Shown here: in pieces, positions 19,161-28,709 of the stretch | How positions within the stretch are numbered: position 1 is the stretch's first letter | How the letters are laid out: each line of letters opens with the position of its first letter | Source: Euglena gracilis | Taxonomy: Eukaryota > Euglenida > Euglenophyceae > Euglenales | Reading direction: 5' to 3' | DNA: 64,000 nt | NCBI GenBank assembly: GCA_039621445.1 | Contig: CP154956.1 | Location: forward strand, 89,782,482 to 89,846,481 | Translations under genes and position numbers: made by a program | The notes under the pieces: generated by a model | The model's input: only the letters and a program-made list of their open reading frames with translations | Databases searched by the model: none | Told to the model about the DNA's origin: nothing

Positions 19161-19803
19161 TACCCGGGGTAGGGGTATGGCTCATACCGCGAATCAGTCC
19201 CGATTCGCGAATTTCTTGTTGTAAAACCGGAGGATTCGCGGTTTTTGCGGTAAAAACCGGTTCCTCATCCGAAGATTCACCCTTAGGGGGGGGAATCTTA
19301 AGTTGTGGTATAAACGGGCAATTGTAATCGCGATTGTTGGCATGTTCATGACCATGTGCATCCGTGGATGCTTGTAGGGCATGTGCATCCGAAGATGCTT
19401 GTAAGGGTGCGCATACTGCGCTTTTGGAAGGATTGGCATCCAACGAATCGCGAATTTGATGCACAAAGTCGCGAGTTGGATGTCGGGCATCCGAAGATGC
19501 TTCGGTTGATGCGCGAAAAGCGCGTTGTGAGCTGGAAGTTGCATTTTGACCACCGAAAACACGGTTTTCAGGGGCAAAGTGCGGGGGGTTGCGGGATTTT
19601 GCATGAATCTCGTCCAAACTCAATGCAAAATCTTGGATACTTTGTTCCAATGAACCAACCACTTGGAAAAGGTCCGAAATTCTTTCAACATCACCCTGCA
19701 AACGCTTAATACGTTTGCGGTATGAGGGTAACTCATCCAAAGGTGGTAGTTTGTCAACAATGGAGGAAAAATCCGCTGAAAGCTTTGGAAAAGTGGTGTC
19801 CAA
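19099..19803 (-). CDS. Gag N-terminal region, linker part
   Basis: 234 codons. An amphipathic N-terminal part (SIVDKLPPLDELPSYRKRIKRL) is followed by Ser/Ala/Asp/His-rich repeats built on SSDAH and STDAH units. The repeats are encoded by near-identical hairpin-forming DNA (CATCCGAAGATG, CATCCGTGGATG). Frame differs from both neighbours. No family recognised beyond its position in gag. Confidence 0.6.
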   Translation of the reverse strand: MDTTFPKLSADFSSIVDKLPPLDELPSYRKRIKRLQGDVERISDLFQVVGSLEQSIQDFALSLDEIHAKSRNPPHFAPENRVFGGQNATSSSQRAFRASTEASSDARHPTRDFVHQIRDSLDANPSKSAVCAPLQASSDAHALQASTDAHGHEHANNRDYNCPFIPQLKIPPPKGESSDEEPVFTAKTANPPVLQQEIRESGLIRGMSHTPTPGIGHGSRMRNTEFNRGSPICG

Positions 19804-19816
19804 GAATTGGACCCGC

Positions 19817-21255
19817 TTAAACCAAAGTTTCCATTGCGGTTATAAGGGTGTTCAACCGATTCTCGGTTTGTGGGGTTGTGGTACCCAACGTGGGTTGGAG
19901 TACCCCTACCGCATTTTCAGCGGTTTTGTCATCCATCATTGTAGAAAGTCGGTTCTCCAACACCGAAATTTGTTGTTTTAGTGTGAGAACTTGTTGTGTG
20001 ACCGAATTTTCGGTCCTCATCAAGGTTTCACAAAATTCTTGTAAGTTTTCCTGATTTTTTCGCAAGCATTTGGTCGTAAAATGTGCGAAAATCAAGGGGT
20101 AGTTCGACTTCGCGAACCGTTTGTCCATCCGAGGATGGTTGGAGTCCGGAGACCCTTGTAGAAAGTGTTTGTACGCGTTTTTGTAAATGGGAAGTGGTGG
20201 ATTGTAAGGTTTTGTGTTGGGTATTCAAATCCGCAAGTGCGGTTTCAATGCCGGTGACATCCGGAATTGATTTTTGAATACCGTTGCACCGTTTGTGTAA
20301 ATCCGCAAACGCGGATTCGATTTTGTTCACATCCGCTTGTAACTGATTGTGCAAATCGGTTACAGTGGATCGTAATGCTCCCATACTGGGATTTTTGGTG
20401 GAAGTTTCCGCAAAGCGGCGTTGTAAGTCCCGAATTGCAGTTTGTAGTCCCGAAACATCCGCAAAAGCGGTTTTCAGGTCTGCAAACGCAATTTGGAGGT
20501 CCGCATTCGCGGTTTGGATGGTTGTTATGACCGTTTCTCGGTCTCACCGCATCGCGGGATTGGAGTTCCGCCGTAGCGGTTTGTAGCGCATTGGAAGTAG
20601 TTTCAAGTTTTTGTATATCGTGTTGCCACTTTTCATGGAGGAAATCTTGCCGATGCGCGATTTCCGCCACTTGAGTGTGCAATGTGGTCAAATTGTGGGA
20701 AACTTCACCGCATTTGCAGGAAGTTTGTTCCAAACGAGCAATCCGCTCTTCAAGTTGTTGAGCAAAAGCTCTTTGTACATAGTTTTCGCGTATTTGTGTA
20801 AAATTTTGATGAAGACTCGCGTTTTCATCACCCAAACGCAAAATGCGTTCTTGGGATTGTTGTACAACATTGGACAGGGTTGAGAAGTGCTCATATGAGA
20901 CATATGAGCCAAGTTCCGCACCCGTAGGCGCTTTATCCCGTTGTTGTAGGCGGGACTGCATTTCTTGCATTGTATAAGAAAAGTTTTCCAGTTTGTGTGA
21001 ACAATTGTTGTACATTTTGTTGTAAATGTGAAAATTTTGCGTTATTCCGCGATTCCGCGGTGTGGAGGGTCTCTTGTACCTGTTGGAAGTTGTGTACCAA
21101 GGTGTTGCGCAAAATTGCGTCAAAACCTTGGTGGAGGTTCTGAAGGTCCATTGTAGTGGAGTTAAAATTCTTTTGGCAAAATTGTCCAAATTCTTGGATA
21201 TATTGCCAAAGGAAGTCCAGCTTGCCGAAAACGGCCTTGTGACTGTCTTCATCAA
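19817..21255 (-). CDS. Gag N-terminal coiled-coil region, frameshifted
   Basis: Coding potential moves among three frames (21255-~20570, ~20560-20028, 20128-19817). In each the true-looking stretch is a coiled coil with Leu/Ala heptads, for example LQQRDKAPTGAELG to LEERIARLEQTSCKCG and repeated ADLQ/FADL units. Such a long coiled coil before capsid is unusual for Ty3-type Gag and would promote assembly. The DNA has dense perfect hairpins (ATCCGC-aaac-GCGGAT at 20301-20316). At least two frameshifts make this copy defective unless the assembly contains indel errors. Confidence 0.6.
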
Positions 21256-21278
21256 ATTGTAGGACTTGGTTCAGTGTT

Positions 21279-21727
21279 TTAGCGCAATTTTGGACACAAT
21301 GCTTCGATGTGTCGAAATTGCTGTTGTAGTGGGTGGTTCTCCGGTGAATTTGCGACTACGCGCTTAACGGTATTACTGGAGAACGAATCCCGGTCTTCCT
21401 CGGGGTCATTGTCCATAGGAACAATGACACCGGCAGTGTCCGGGACCACCAACCGCATTTCAGCGGACCAAGGTAGCTCTGGGATTTCTCCCAATTGTGG
21501 AGGGGGGGGCAAGTCCCGAATGGGGCTTACCGGTGGTAGGGCCGGGGGGGGGGGGTTGGAAAAAAACAAGGTGTTTCCAACCCGTCCTCGTAAGGGGGGG
21601 GCTCTGTAGGCAATTGGGTGCCAAAAGGCACTAATTGCCAGTCCCGTTCGGGCATTCTGCCCACTTGTGAGTGAGACTCCGCAGAAGCGGAGGGGGTCCG
21701 TAGACCCATTGTAGGGGTATGTTGCAC
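21279..21727 (-). CDS. Probable Gag amino-terminus
   Basis: Two overlapping frames. The first starts MQHTPTMGLRTPSASAE at 21727. The second is Pro-rich with an acidic stretch. Hairpins continue here (21609-21639, with nested AATTGCC and GGCAC arms) and stop shortly upstream. The start is the most upstream ATG within the signature DNA. Not recognised by family. Confidence 0.45.
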
Positions 21728-21799
21728 CGCAAATGCGGCCGGCTGGACGGTAGTGCTATTTTCCCTTCAAATCCATGAGTTTTGGGCATGGTTGGCCGC

Positions 21800-22710
21800 C
21801 CGAAGGGCGGCGAGACGGTAGCGATGTCTAACAGTTTGAACTCGTGTTCAAAAAAATACTAAAAAATTCGGGGGGGGGCGTCGGAGGGGCGAGAGACAAC
21901 TTTTCTGAAAATTTTCTCGGGGGGGGCGAAAAAATCTCGGGGCCGGCGGTCGCCCCCCCGCCCCCCCAGTTCCTACACCAATGCGCCCCCCCCGGGGGGG
22001 CCTAGAGAGCATGACCAAAGACCCCCCACACACCAAGGCAGAAGACCCCAGGGGGACCCCAGGGGAAAAAAAAACGCCCCCCGGACCCCCCCGGACCAAA
22101 AAAAAAACGTCCCCGGACCCCCCCGGACCAAAAAAAGCGCCCCCCCCCAGGGGCGCCCACACCCACCGAAGCCCCAGAGCCCAAAGGCACGCCCCCCCCC
22201 CCCCCCAGCCAGCCGAAGGAAGCAAGGCAGGGGGCAAAGGAGGCTAGCCGAAGAGACCCCCCAGGCACCAGAAAGGCCCAAGGGAGCCCAAGGGACGGCC
22301 CCCCCCCCAACCAGCCGGGGAGCGCACCACAATCCAACCCCCCCCCCCGAAAGGCTCAACGCTCCGGGCTCTGCCCCCAGCCTGCAGGTCGGCGCGGCGC
22401 GGCTGCCAAGCCACCCAGCAGGACAGCGGCCCGCCCAGAGCCCGGCGGGGTTCAACCCCCTCCCAAGGCGCCCACAGGAGTCTGCGGCCATCCTGCCAGC
22501 AGACCACCCGGGGACCAACGCCAGCCCCCGACCAGGCTCCTGTGGCGCGCGAGGCGACACATGAGGGGCACCCCCGGGCGCCAAACACCAAAGGCCAAGG
22601 CCGAGGCCAAGGCCACACCCCTGCCCTCCTTATACCCGAACCGCCCCGACGTTTGTCTGTACAATTCGTTCACTTCGCCAATGAGGTGCGCATCGCCCCC
22701 CGCTCCCGCC
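21800..22710. other. GC-rich tract DNA with poly-G/poly-C runs and minisatellite
   Basis: Contains the short palindrome GCCGCCC-gaa-GGGCGGC (21791-21807), then CCCCCCGGACCAAAAAAA-type repeats (22070-22140) and many C/G runs. Long open frames on both strands are composition artefacts. I see no LTR or gene that can be supported. Confidence 0.6.
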
Positions 22711-22717
22711 TCCGAGG

Positions 22718-23020
22718 TTAGCCGAAGGCAGGTGAGGCCGGCCTCGGTAGGTAGGGGAGGGTGGGCGGCGGGAGGCGGCCTGGCGCCTGCGCACTGGAAT
22801 TAGCAAATTTTCTGCCCCATTCCAGGCCTTTGGCATCACGGATCAAAATGAAAAAGTTGTACAGCTTCTCGCCCAGCGCACGGTACTTGATCAACGGACA
22901 CCGAAGTTTTTGGCCGCCTTTCCCTGCGTGCATTGCATCCTCATACAACTTTCTTTTCTTCTCCAAGTGGCGAACGGTTTTTTCACAAACCTCTGGGAAC
23001 TGTGCACATGTCTCCGCCAA
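22718..23020 (-). CDS. Candidate exon, transposase-like helix-turn-helix region
   Basis: The first ~75 codons look like real protein: MAETCAQFPEVCEKTVRHLEK, then basic sequence with LRCPLIKYRALGEKLYNFF. The LGEKLYNFF pattern resembles the region before the catalytic core in pogo/Tigger-like transposases, a weak match by eye. The tail is Pro-rich and probably non-coding. No matching DDE domain is seen nearby. Confidence 0.35.
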   Translation of the reverse strand: MAETCAQFPEVCEKTVRHLEKKRKLYEDAMHAGKGGQKLRCPLIKYRALGEKLYNFFILIRDAKGLEWGRKFANSSAQAPGRLPPPTLPYLPRPASPAFG

Positions 23021-23386
23021 AGATGTGTGGCAATTTCACAATTTCATTCTTTGTGGAGTGTAAAAGAACACATTTGGCTTTTCGAAGGGGGACGGTTTCA
23101 GGGGCTGTTTGCTCGTTTGGAACACGATCAACAGGTTACGGAACAACCACGGCTCCTTCGAGCCGGCCGTCCGGAAAGACAGACACAGGATTGAAAGCCA
23201 ACATAGTCTGGCGCATTTTAGGAGCCGTGGCTGAAGAAAGAGAAGTGACGGTCAAAAAGAATTCCCGCAAAAATCGGCCAGGGACAACAAATGGGGAGGG
23301 GGAGGGACAATAAAGGGGGGGGGTAATTAGCAATAGATCAACCAATAATAAAGGTCTTTGGTCAAAAAGGATTGGCGGGTGCATAA

Positions 23387-23783
23387 TTACTGTACATCTT
23401 CTACTGTACTTCTTTTACTGTACTGTGCTTCTTGCCTCTCCTGCCAGGCTTGCAGTTGGGTGGCACGAGCAAGAGAGTTGCTTGGAATCTGGGTGTGGCG
23501 AATAGCGACGTCGATTGCCACGGGTCCGTCACTGTCCAGCCGTGGAATAAAAACATCGCCGGGGCGGGTGTTGCCATTCAGCCCGTTGCTCTTTCTTGGC
23601 CTGGAAGCCACAACGTTGCGCCAAGGAAGTGAGAAAATATTGGGCAGCCGTGTGCCACTTGTAAAGGTTGTTGAATTTGCAGCACAACAGGTGATGACCC
23701 GTGACATCCACAATCCTCTGGATTCTGGGCAGAGCAAGCCACTGGTGGAGGCAACGTCGCTCAATGGCATGCCAATGTTCCAC
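23387..23783 (-). pseudogene. Restriction-like endonuclease domain remnant of a non-LTR retrotransposon
   Basis: A zinc-finger-like part with VDVTGHHLLCC and a following His lies in one frame (23783-~23580). After a frameshift, RPGDVFIPRLDSDGPVAIDVA follows in another (~23570-23387). The R-P-x-D and A-x-D-V motifs are those of the PD-(D/E)xK endonuclease that R2/CRE-type elements use to nick target DNA. Related in kind to 35341-36750 but clearly a different lineage. Truncated at both ends; no RT found with it. Confidence 0.6.
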
Positions 23784-23794
23784 CGAAGGAGACT

Positions 23795-23990
23795 TTACTT
23801 TAGTTTATATTATAGTAATAAATATAATACGAACCTGGTGTAGAATTTAATGAATAATATCTATTCTCCTAACTTACCTACTTTAGTGCATATTATAATA
23901 AATATAATACGACCTGGTATAGCATTTAATGAATAATATCTATTCACCATGTATATTATATTATTTATAGGTTAATATTATGTTTCTTAA
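23795..23990. repeat. AT-rich island with two tandem ~75-bp units
   Basis: About 80% A+T, in sharp contrast to its surroundings. Two units each end AATGAATAATATCTATTC (23850-23868; 23928-23946) and share TATAATAAATATAATACGA. The composition is typical of organellar DNA, so a mitochondrial or plastid fragment is possible; an AT-rich satellite is the alternative. Confidence 0.7.
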
Positions 23991-24040
23991 AAAGGGTGGA
24001 ATGGAGCAAAGAAAACTCTAAGGGTGAAAATAGTCTACTA

Positions 24041-24114
24041 CCATGCCCCCCCATATAAGATCCCCCTCGGGAGCCAAAATCCCAAGGGGGGGGGTCTTAT
24101 ATGGGGGGGCATGG
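24041..24114. mobile_element. TA-flanked poly-C/poly-G element, core ATATAAGA (C3)
   Basis: A 74-bp near-perfect palindrome: CCATGCCCCCCC-ATATAAGA at the left and TCTTATAT-GGGGGGG-CATGG at the right, TA at 24039-24040 and 24115-24116. Among the smallest copies, and it shows the minimal architecture of the family. Confidence 0.85.
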
Positions 24115-24837
24115 TATTTGTCGGATTGGGGAGATTGATCGGTTTTATTCGTTCACGAGGTTGAATGAACAGTATTTGTCCAACCTTAAAGCAATGCCGA
24201 AGGCCAAACTGCATAGCCCCGCACGCCGTCAACCGATGGACAACAACCGATGTCCGCGCATCCTGAGGAGCCCGGGCAAGTGGTCTGCGTGAGTCCAAAA
24301 AAATTCATCCGATGGGGGTGGCAAAAACCGCCAAGGGTTTTTGACAGATAGCCACAGGATTCAGCCATCATGCACACAGCGGGCTGACCCTTTGCAAAAG
24401 CTTTCAACTGCCTCCATCAGTAAGGCGCATCGTTCTGCCGAGCCTGGCGGAGTGGAGAAGAGAGAGATGGAGGGGTGTTGATCTGGACAAGGGACAGGAG
24501 TACCCTCACCCCCCCCTTATTTGGCTGATGGCCGGGCTCCTTCGGGCCCCCAATTAGCCAATTAGGGGGGGGGGGACCATCAGGGGGGGTTACCCCGGCC
24601 GGAGCCCACACCGCGGTTGCAGGGTGCCTTCCAGTGGCGGGCAGAGATCAAAATTCTCTTTTAATTCACACGATGATCTTCGTTTGAATTCCCCCTGTGG
24701 ACAATTGCTCTCTTCAGCTCATAATGGTTGCCTCCTTTTTCAAAAATTATCAACTTTAGGTTCAATTTTGATTGATTGAGGTGGCTGATTCCTGATTTGG
24801 GGCGGAATTAGCATCACTTCAAATACGATCCTCATGT

Positions 24838-24961
24838 TGAAACCGTGTCTGGGGGCTCCGGTTTCATGCCCGAACCGGCGTCTGGGACGCCGGTTCGGGC
24901 GGGAAATTTCTGCGCCGAACCGGCGTCCCAGACGCCGGTTCTGGCGTGAAACCTGCGTCTG
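24838..24961. repeat. Palindromic GGTTCGGGC repeat
   Basis: Nested inverted repeats built on GCGTCTGGGACGCCGGTTCGG. Part of it recurs inverted at 26273-26378 (GCCGGTTCGGGCATGAAACC) and in shorter form at 30800-30830 and 55290-55312. A dispersed palindromic repeat family of unknown origin. Confidence 0.75.
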
Positions 24962-25121
24962 GGGGACCCAAAATAAAAAGTGCCAAAAAGTGTCCAAAAG
25001 GGTTTGTGGACGGGTGAAAACTATTTTTGAGCAGTTTTTGGGTGGTCTTGGGCCAGAAATTGGGGTTTTTTGAGCAACAATTTCCTTTTGGCCAGTTTTG
25101 GAGAATTTATGAAATAGAATA

Positions 25122-25329
25122 CCCCCCCCCTTTATTTGAGCACACCCACGGGCCAACGGACCCCCCAAATGCTCAAATAAGGGGGGGGGGTCAAATAAGG
25201 GGGGGTCAAAAATTCCTTTAGAAAGAAGGCAAAAAAAAATTTCGGCGCCTTCGGCGCATGGAAAAAAAACTTTCCCGGGACCCAAATGCTCAATTAAGGG
25301 GGGGGGTCAAATAAAGGGGGGGGGGGTGG
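25122..25329. mobile_element. TA-flanked poly-C/poly-G element, core TTTATTTGA (C2)
   Basis: Second copy of the 1481-1692 subtype, with the same internal order, GGCGCCTTCGGCGC hairpin and duplicated right core, and TA at 25120-25121 and 25330-25331. It differs in G-run lengths and a few bases. The left end lacks the CCA before the C run. Confidence 0.8.
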
Positions 25330-25695
25330 TACCATGCAGCATGGCAGAAATCTAAGGCCATCTGCAGAAAGCCCTTGAGAAGAGCTTTCGATCGATGGGC
25401 AACATGGCAGCTGAAAAGTGGAATTTCAGATATGCAAATGGGGTCCGAAAAATGCGGAAAAATGCGATCGCTGATTTTGAGGACGCTTTGCAATCTGGCT
25501 GAGTTCTGTGGGCACCAAGTGAAAGGTGTTGGCGAGACCTTTCGTTTGATATGCAATATGCAACCTGAGCTGTGGGATTTGACAAATTAGGATGTCAAAT
25601 TTTGGAATACACGATCGCTGAAAATAAGCGCTGCATGCATTATGGCCGAATCCTGTGGCCATCTGTTGAAAGCCCTTTAAAAGAGCTTTCGGTTA

Positions 25696-26151
25696 CTAGC
25701 AGTGGCTGAAAACCCCCCCCCCCCCCCCGAAAATTCCCCCCCCCCTCAAATCGGCCAGATTTTGGCGGTTCTACCTTATGCTTCCAGGGGTCCGAAAATT
25801 CCCCCCCCCCCTTGAAAAAGCCCGGTCCCCCCTCCAAAAAAGTCAACAAAGGCGCAAGGCAAGGGCTTTTTGGAAGGAATTCCTTTTTTTATACATGCCG
25901 TGGTAGCGATTTTTTGTCCTTTTGAACCATCATGAAACAAATTTTGTAGTCCAGTGCAAAATGGTCTTCAGCAAACAGCCATATTTGAGTTTCATGCACC
26001 AACAGGTGCTATGTCCATCTTAGGTTTAGATTCCATGGTTCTCTGTGACACGGCCAGGGCTTAAGCTCCCAGGGGTCCGAAAATTCCCCCCCCCTGAAAT
26101 GGTCCGAAAAATGCGGCCCTAGGGGGGGGGGAAGTTTTCAGCCACCGCCTG
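25696..26151. mobile_element. TA-flanked element with CTGGCAGTGGCTGAAAAC termini, copy 1
   Basis: Ends (C)TAGCAGTGGCTGAAAACCCC and inverted GTTTTCAGCCACCGCCTG, with TA at 25694-25695 and 26152-26153. Internal landmarks (CGAAAATTCCCCCC, TATACATGCCGTGGTA, GCTTAAGC) recur in reverse order at 50855-51634. At 26067-26076 it carries the empty GCTTAAGC site that in copy 2 holds a MITE. Non-coding. Confidence 0.8.
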
Positions 26152-26409
26152 TAATGGGTAACATGCCTTCATAAGTATGAAATCCGCCATTTTTGACCGG
26201 CGACCCATTTGGGCCAAAATTGCCCAAAACTGCCCCAAACATGGGTATTTTGGGCGAAATTGGCCGTGATTCCCTAGCCGCCGGTTCGGGCATGAAACCG
26301 GAGCCCCCTAGCCACGGTTTCAAAAACTGTGTCCCAGACGCCGGTTCGGGCGGGAAACCTGTGCCTGGGACGCCGAATTCCACAACCCGTGGCTCTTCTT
26401 TCTTCGGCG

Positions 26410-27112
26410 TCAACAAGGTTCGGGTAGAACTGGGAATGCCTGTGGGCAGCCGCCTCCGCTAAGGAATACCCGTATGCGAGGTGAAATTAGAATGTGAAAA
26501 TGTACACCTTTTGGAGAGCTTCCGCTGCCTGATGACAAACGTCGTCTTGGGGAGCACAATAATACTTTTCCGTATTGTGTGGGCACATGCCCACAGTCTT
26601 TGCCGCCCGATGCGGCCCCAACTTGTCCACCAAAGCCGACACCACCGGGCGGCGGGCCATTCTTTGAAGACAATTGGCCGGTCAAGCACGTCCCGGCTGC
26701 CCCACGAAACGTTGCATAAGTTGCCTTGACGGGACCTGGAATTTTGCAGATAATTTTGCAGGGGCGCCAGAACGGTACGGAGGGATTAGCGGCATCTGGC
26801 AGCAGTGCCAGTTGCCGCCGCCATGCCTCTACCCCACAAATTTTGGGGTTGTCACGGGGCAGCATAAGCCGCTTCCGGAGCGGTAATTTGGCATTCTGTT
26901 GATTGCACTGTTGCGCTTTTTGTTTTGGATATTTCACCAAAACTTCTGTCTGACGGGTGAAAACACCACACCGTCAGCTCCGCAAAAGTCTCAGGCCTTT
27001 GGCCCAAGTTGTAGGCAATCACCAGAATATTCATCCTCTGGATCTGCAAAAAATTCTGCCAGTTCGTCAAGTCGAAGAGCCGCAAAATTTCTGCCTCAGA
27101 AACTACAGGCAC
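26410..27112 (-). pseudogene. Degenerate tyrosine-recombinase-like (Crypton-type?) remnant
   Basis: In one frame MNILVIAYNLGQRPETFAEL resembles the first box of tyrosine recombinases, with the catalytic Arg in LGQRPE. About 150 codons later, in another frame, CAHTIRKSIIV has the HxxR spacing of box II. Several stops and frame changes lie between. Tyrosine recombinases integrate DNA through a Tyr-linked intermediate; Cryptons and DIRS elements carry them. I see no clear final Tyr. The match is by eye and could be chance. Confidence 0.35.
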
Positions 27113-27128
27113 CTCCTCTTCTTCGGCT

Positions 27129-28215
27129 TAAGGCTGTGTTTATGGCAACATGGCTTTGGTCAAAGTCTGTGTTTCTAAACACAGACTTTGACGTGCTGAA
27201 GTCCGTGTTTAGAAACACAGACTTTGACCTAAGTCTGTGTTTCTAAACACGGACTCCGACCAAGAAAACTGTGTTCACATTATTTGGACCCTGAAACATC
27301 CCAATGATGCAGAAATAAAGGACTTCGGGGGGGGGGGTCAATTTTTGGGCTTTGGCGCCTTCGGCGCCTAGAGAAAATGGCCCCTTTGAGGGGGGGGGGA
27401 CAAATTTGCCAAAACGGCCATTGTGAGGGAGGGGACACTTGGGCGGGGGGGGGTCAATTTTTGGGCTTTGGCGCCTTCGGCGCCAAGAGAAAATGGCCAC
27501 TTTGAGGGGGGGGGGAACAAATTTGCCAAAACGGCCATTGTGAGGGAGGGGACACTTTGAGGGGGTCAATTTTTGGGCTTAGGCGCCAAGAGAAAATGAC
27601 CACTTTGAGGGGGGGGGAACAAATTTGCCAAAACGGCAGGGAGGGGACACTTTGGGGGGGTCAATTTTTGGGCTTAGACTTATTCGGCGCCAAGAGGAAA
27701 TGACCACTTTGAGGGGTGGGGACAAATTGGCCAAAATTGTTTTGTTGTGAGTGTGTTCCCAAGTGGCCTAGAGTGTGGCTCCCCAAAAATATCACCATAC
27801 AATGTTAGGTGATATCATGAACTTTTGGGAGCCCACCAAATAACTCTTGGATTGTGGGTGCAGCGCGCAGAGCACTCTCTTCAACGTTGCAAAGTGCGGC
27901 AGGCAAAATGGGGTATGCAAAAGGAAGGAGACGATGTAATCTTGTGTCATCTTTCACATATGTTCCTTTGTTCAACGGTAATGTTACCACTGTTTCAAAA
28001 GGATTCTAGTTCGGAAGACCACAGACGGCGGCCAAAATCTGCCGGGCGGCCACATATTCTTATTCCGAGGTTTCCGGCCGTCCCAGATCTGTGGAGCGGA
28101 TCCTAATTCAGCTTCGCTTTTTTCCCAAAAATGTGTCGCAGTCTGCCGTCCGTCGTCGAGGTTGAGAAACACAGACTTTGACCAAAGCCATGTTGCTTTA
28201 TAAGCACAGCCTTAA
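27129..28215. mobile_element. Foldback-like element with ~50-bp inverted termini
   Basis: 27129-27180 and 28161-28215 are inverted copies, about 88% identical (TAAGGCTGTGTTTATGGCAA... CAAAGTCTGTGTTTCT). Each side carries further stacked palindromes: three GTCTGTGTTTCTAAACACAGAC-like units at 27164-27262 and a nested pair at 28218-28301. The interior is the tandem array 27329-27720 plus unique DNA. No transposase. A target duplication is not evident. Confidence 0.65.
27329..27720. repeat. ~110-bp tandem repeat with CUUCGG-type hairpin
   Basis: Four degrading copies of a unit holding a G-run, TCAATTTTTGGGCTTTGGCG, the hairpin GGCGCCTTCGGCGCC, GAGAAAATGGCC and CAAATTTGCCAAAACGGC. The third and fourth copies lose parts. 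Non-coding. Confidence 0.85.
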
Positions 28216-28217
28216 AT

Positions 28218-28301
28218 AACTGCGTCTTAAACGCAGACTCTGACCCGAGTCTGCGTTTCGAAACGCAAACTCAGGTCAGAGTCTGCGTTTAAGACGCAGT
28301 T
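28218..28301. repeat. Nested perfect palindrome
   Basis: 28-nt arms (AACTGCGTCTTAAACGCAGA... at 28218-28245, complement at 28274-28301) match perfectly and enclose a second palindrome (GAGTCTGCGTTTCGAAACGC...). The CTGCGTTT/AAACGCAG words are repeated within each arm. Confidence 0.92.
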
Positions 28302-28505
28302 CTTGATATATTATCTTCTTCACCCGAAAAAGGCACAAATTTTGGGATATTGCGGTTGCACCGAGGGCACAAGAGCGCCGACACGGTTAGGTGCCTCCCT
28401 ATACAGCACGGCCGATGCGTTGACCATGGTGGTCAACGTGGTGGGATACCATGAACGGTCATGGACGTTGCCACTATTTTGTTTTTCGCCAATCCACCAG
28501 TGGGG

Positions 28506-28699
28506 TGTGGGAGGGCGGCTGGCAAAAGACACAGTAGGAATAGCGAAAAATAGGTGCTCCTAATTCATTTCTGTAGGGAGCAATCAAACTGTACACAATG
28601 CCTCAGAAGTCTGGAATTGGTCTTGCTTGCCTGCAAAACTAAGATAAGTTCAATAAAAAGCCAGTGGCGAAGGAATTTCCGGAAAAGACACTCAGAACA
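28506..28699 (+). repeat. 5' LTR of the small element
   Basis: 194 bp, TG...CA boundaries, matching 30220-30413 throughout as far as I can read it. Contains TTCAATAAAAAG near its end, a possible polyadenylation signal (AATAAA). Confidence 0.92.
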
Positions 28700-28709
28700 C
28701 ATTGTGTAC

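Larger units (their letters stand above)
3520..21800 (-). mobile_element. Giant Ty3/gypsy chromovirus-like retroelement with a second downstream polyprotein
   Basis: Reading on the minus strand the order is Gag (coiled coil, capsid-like, two CCHC knuckles), [inverted block with protease], RT, RNase H, integrase with H2C2 finger and DDE residues, GPY/F module and chromodomain, then a second long frame (11300-4289) and a small ORF. The RT-RH-IN order with a chromodomain is diagnostic of Ty3/gypsy chromoviruses. Assigning the downstream frame to the same element is inference. It rests on same-strand order, close spacing and a shared signature of short perfect hairpins and TACAA-rich wording throughout 3.6-21.7 kb. 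I could not find LTRs, so the ends given are only where the signature fades. After subtracting three hAT-like MITEs the element is about 16 kb. Frameshifts, single stops and the inversion make this copy non-functional. Confidence 0.7.

Noticed and set aside
21973-22618. Gly/Trp/Ala-rich minus-strand ORFs in G/C-tract DNA
   Set aside because: Overlapping open frames in all registers of a GC-rich low-complexity region; no motif.
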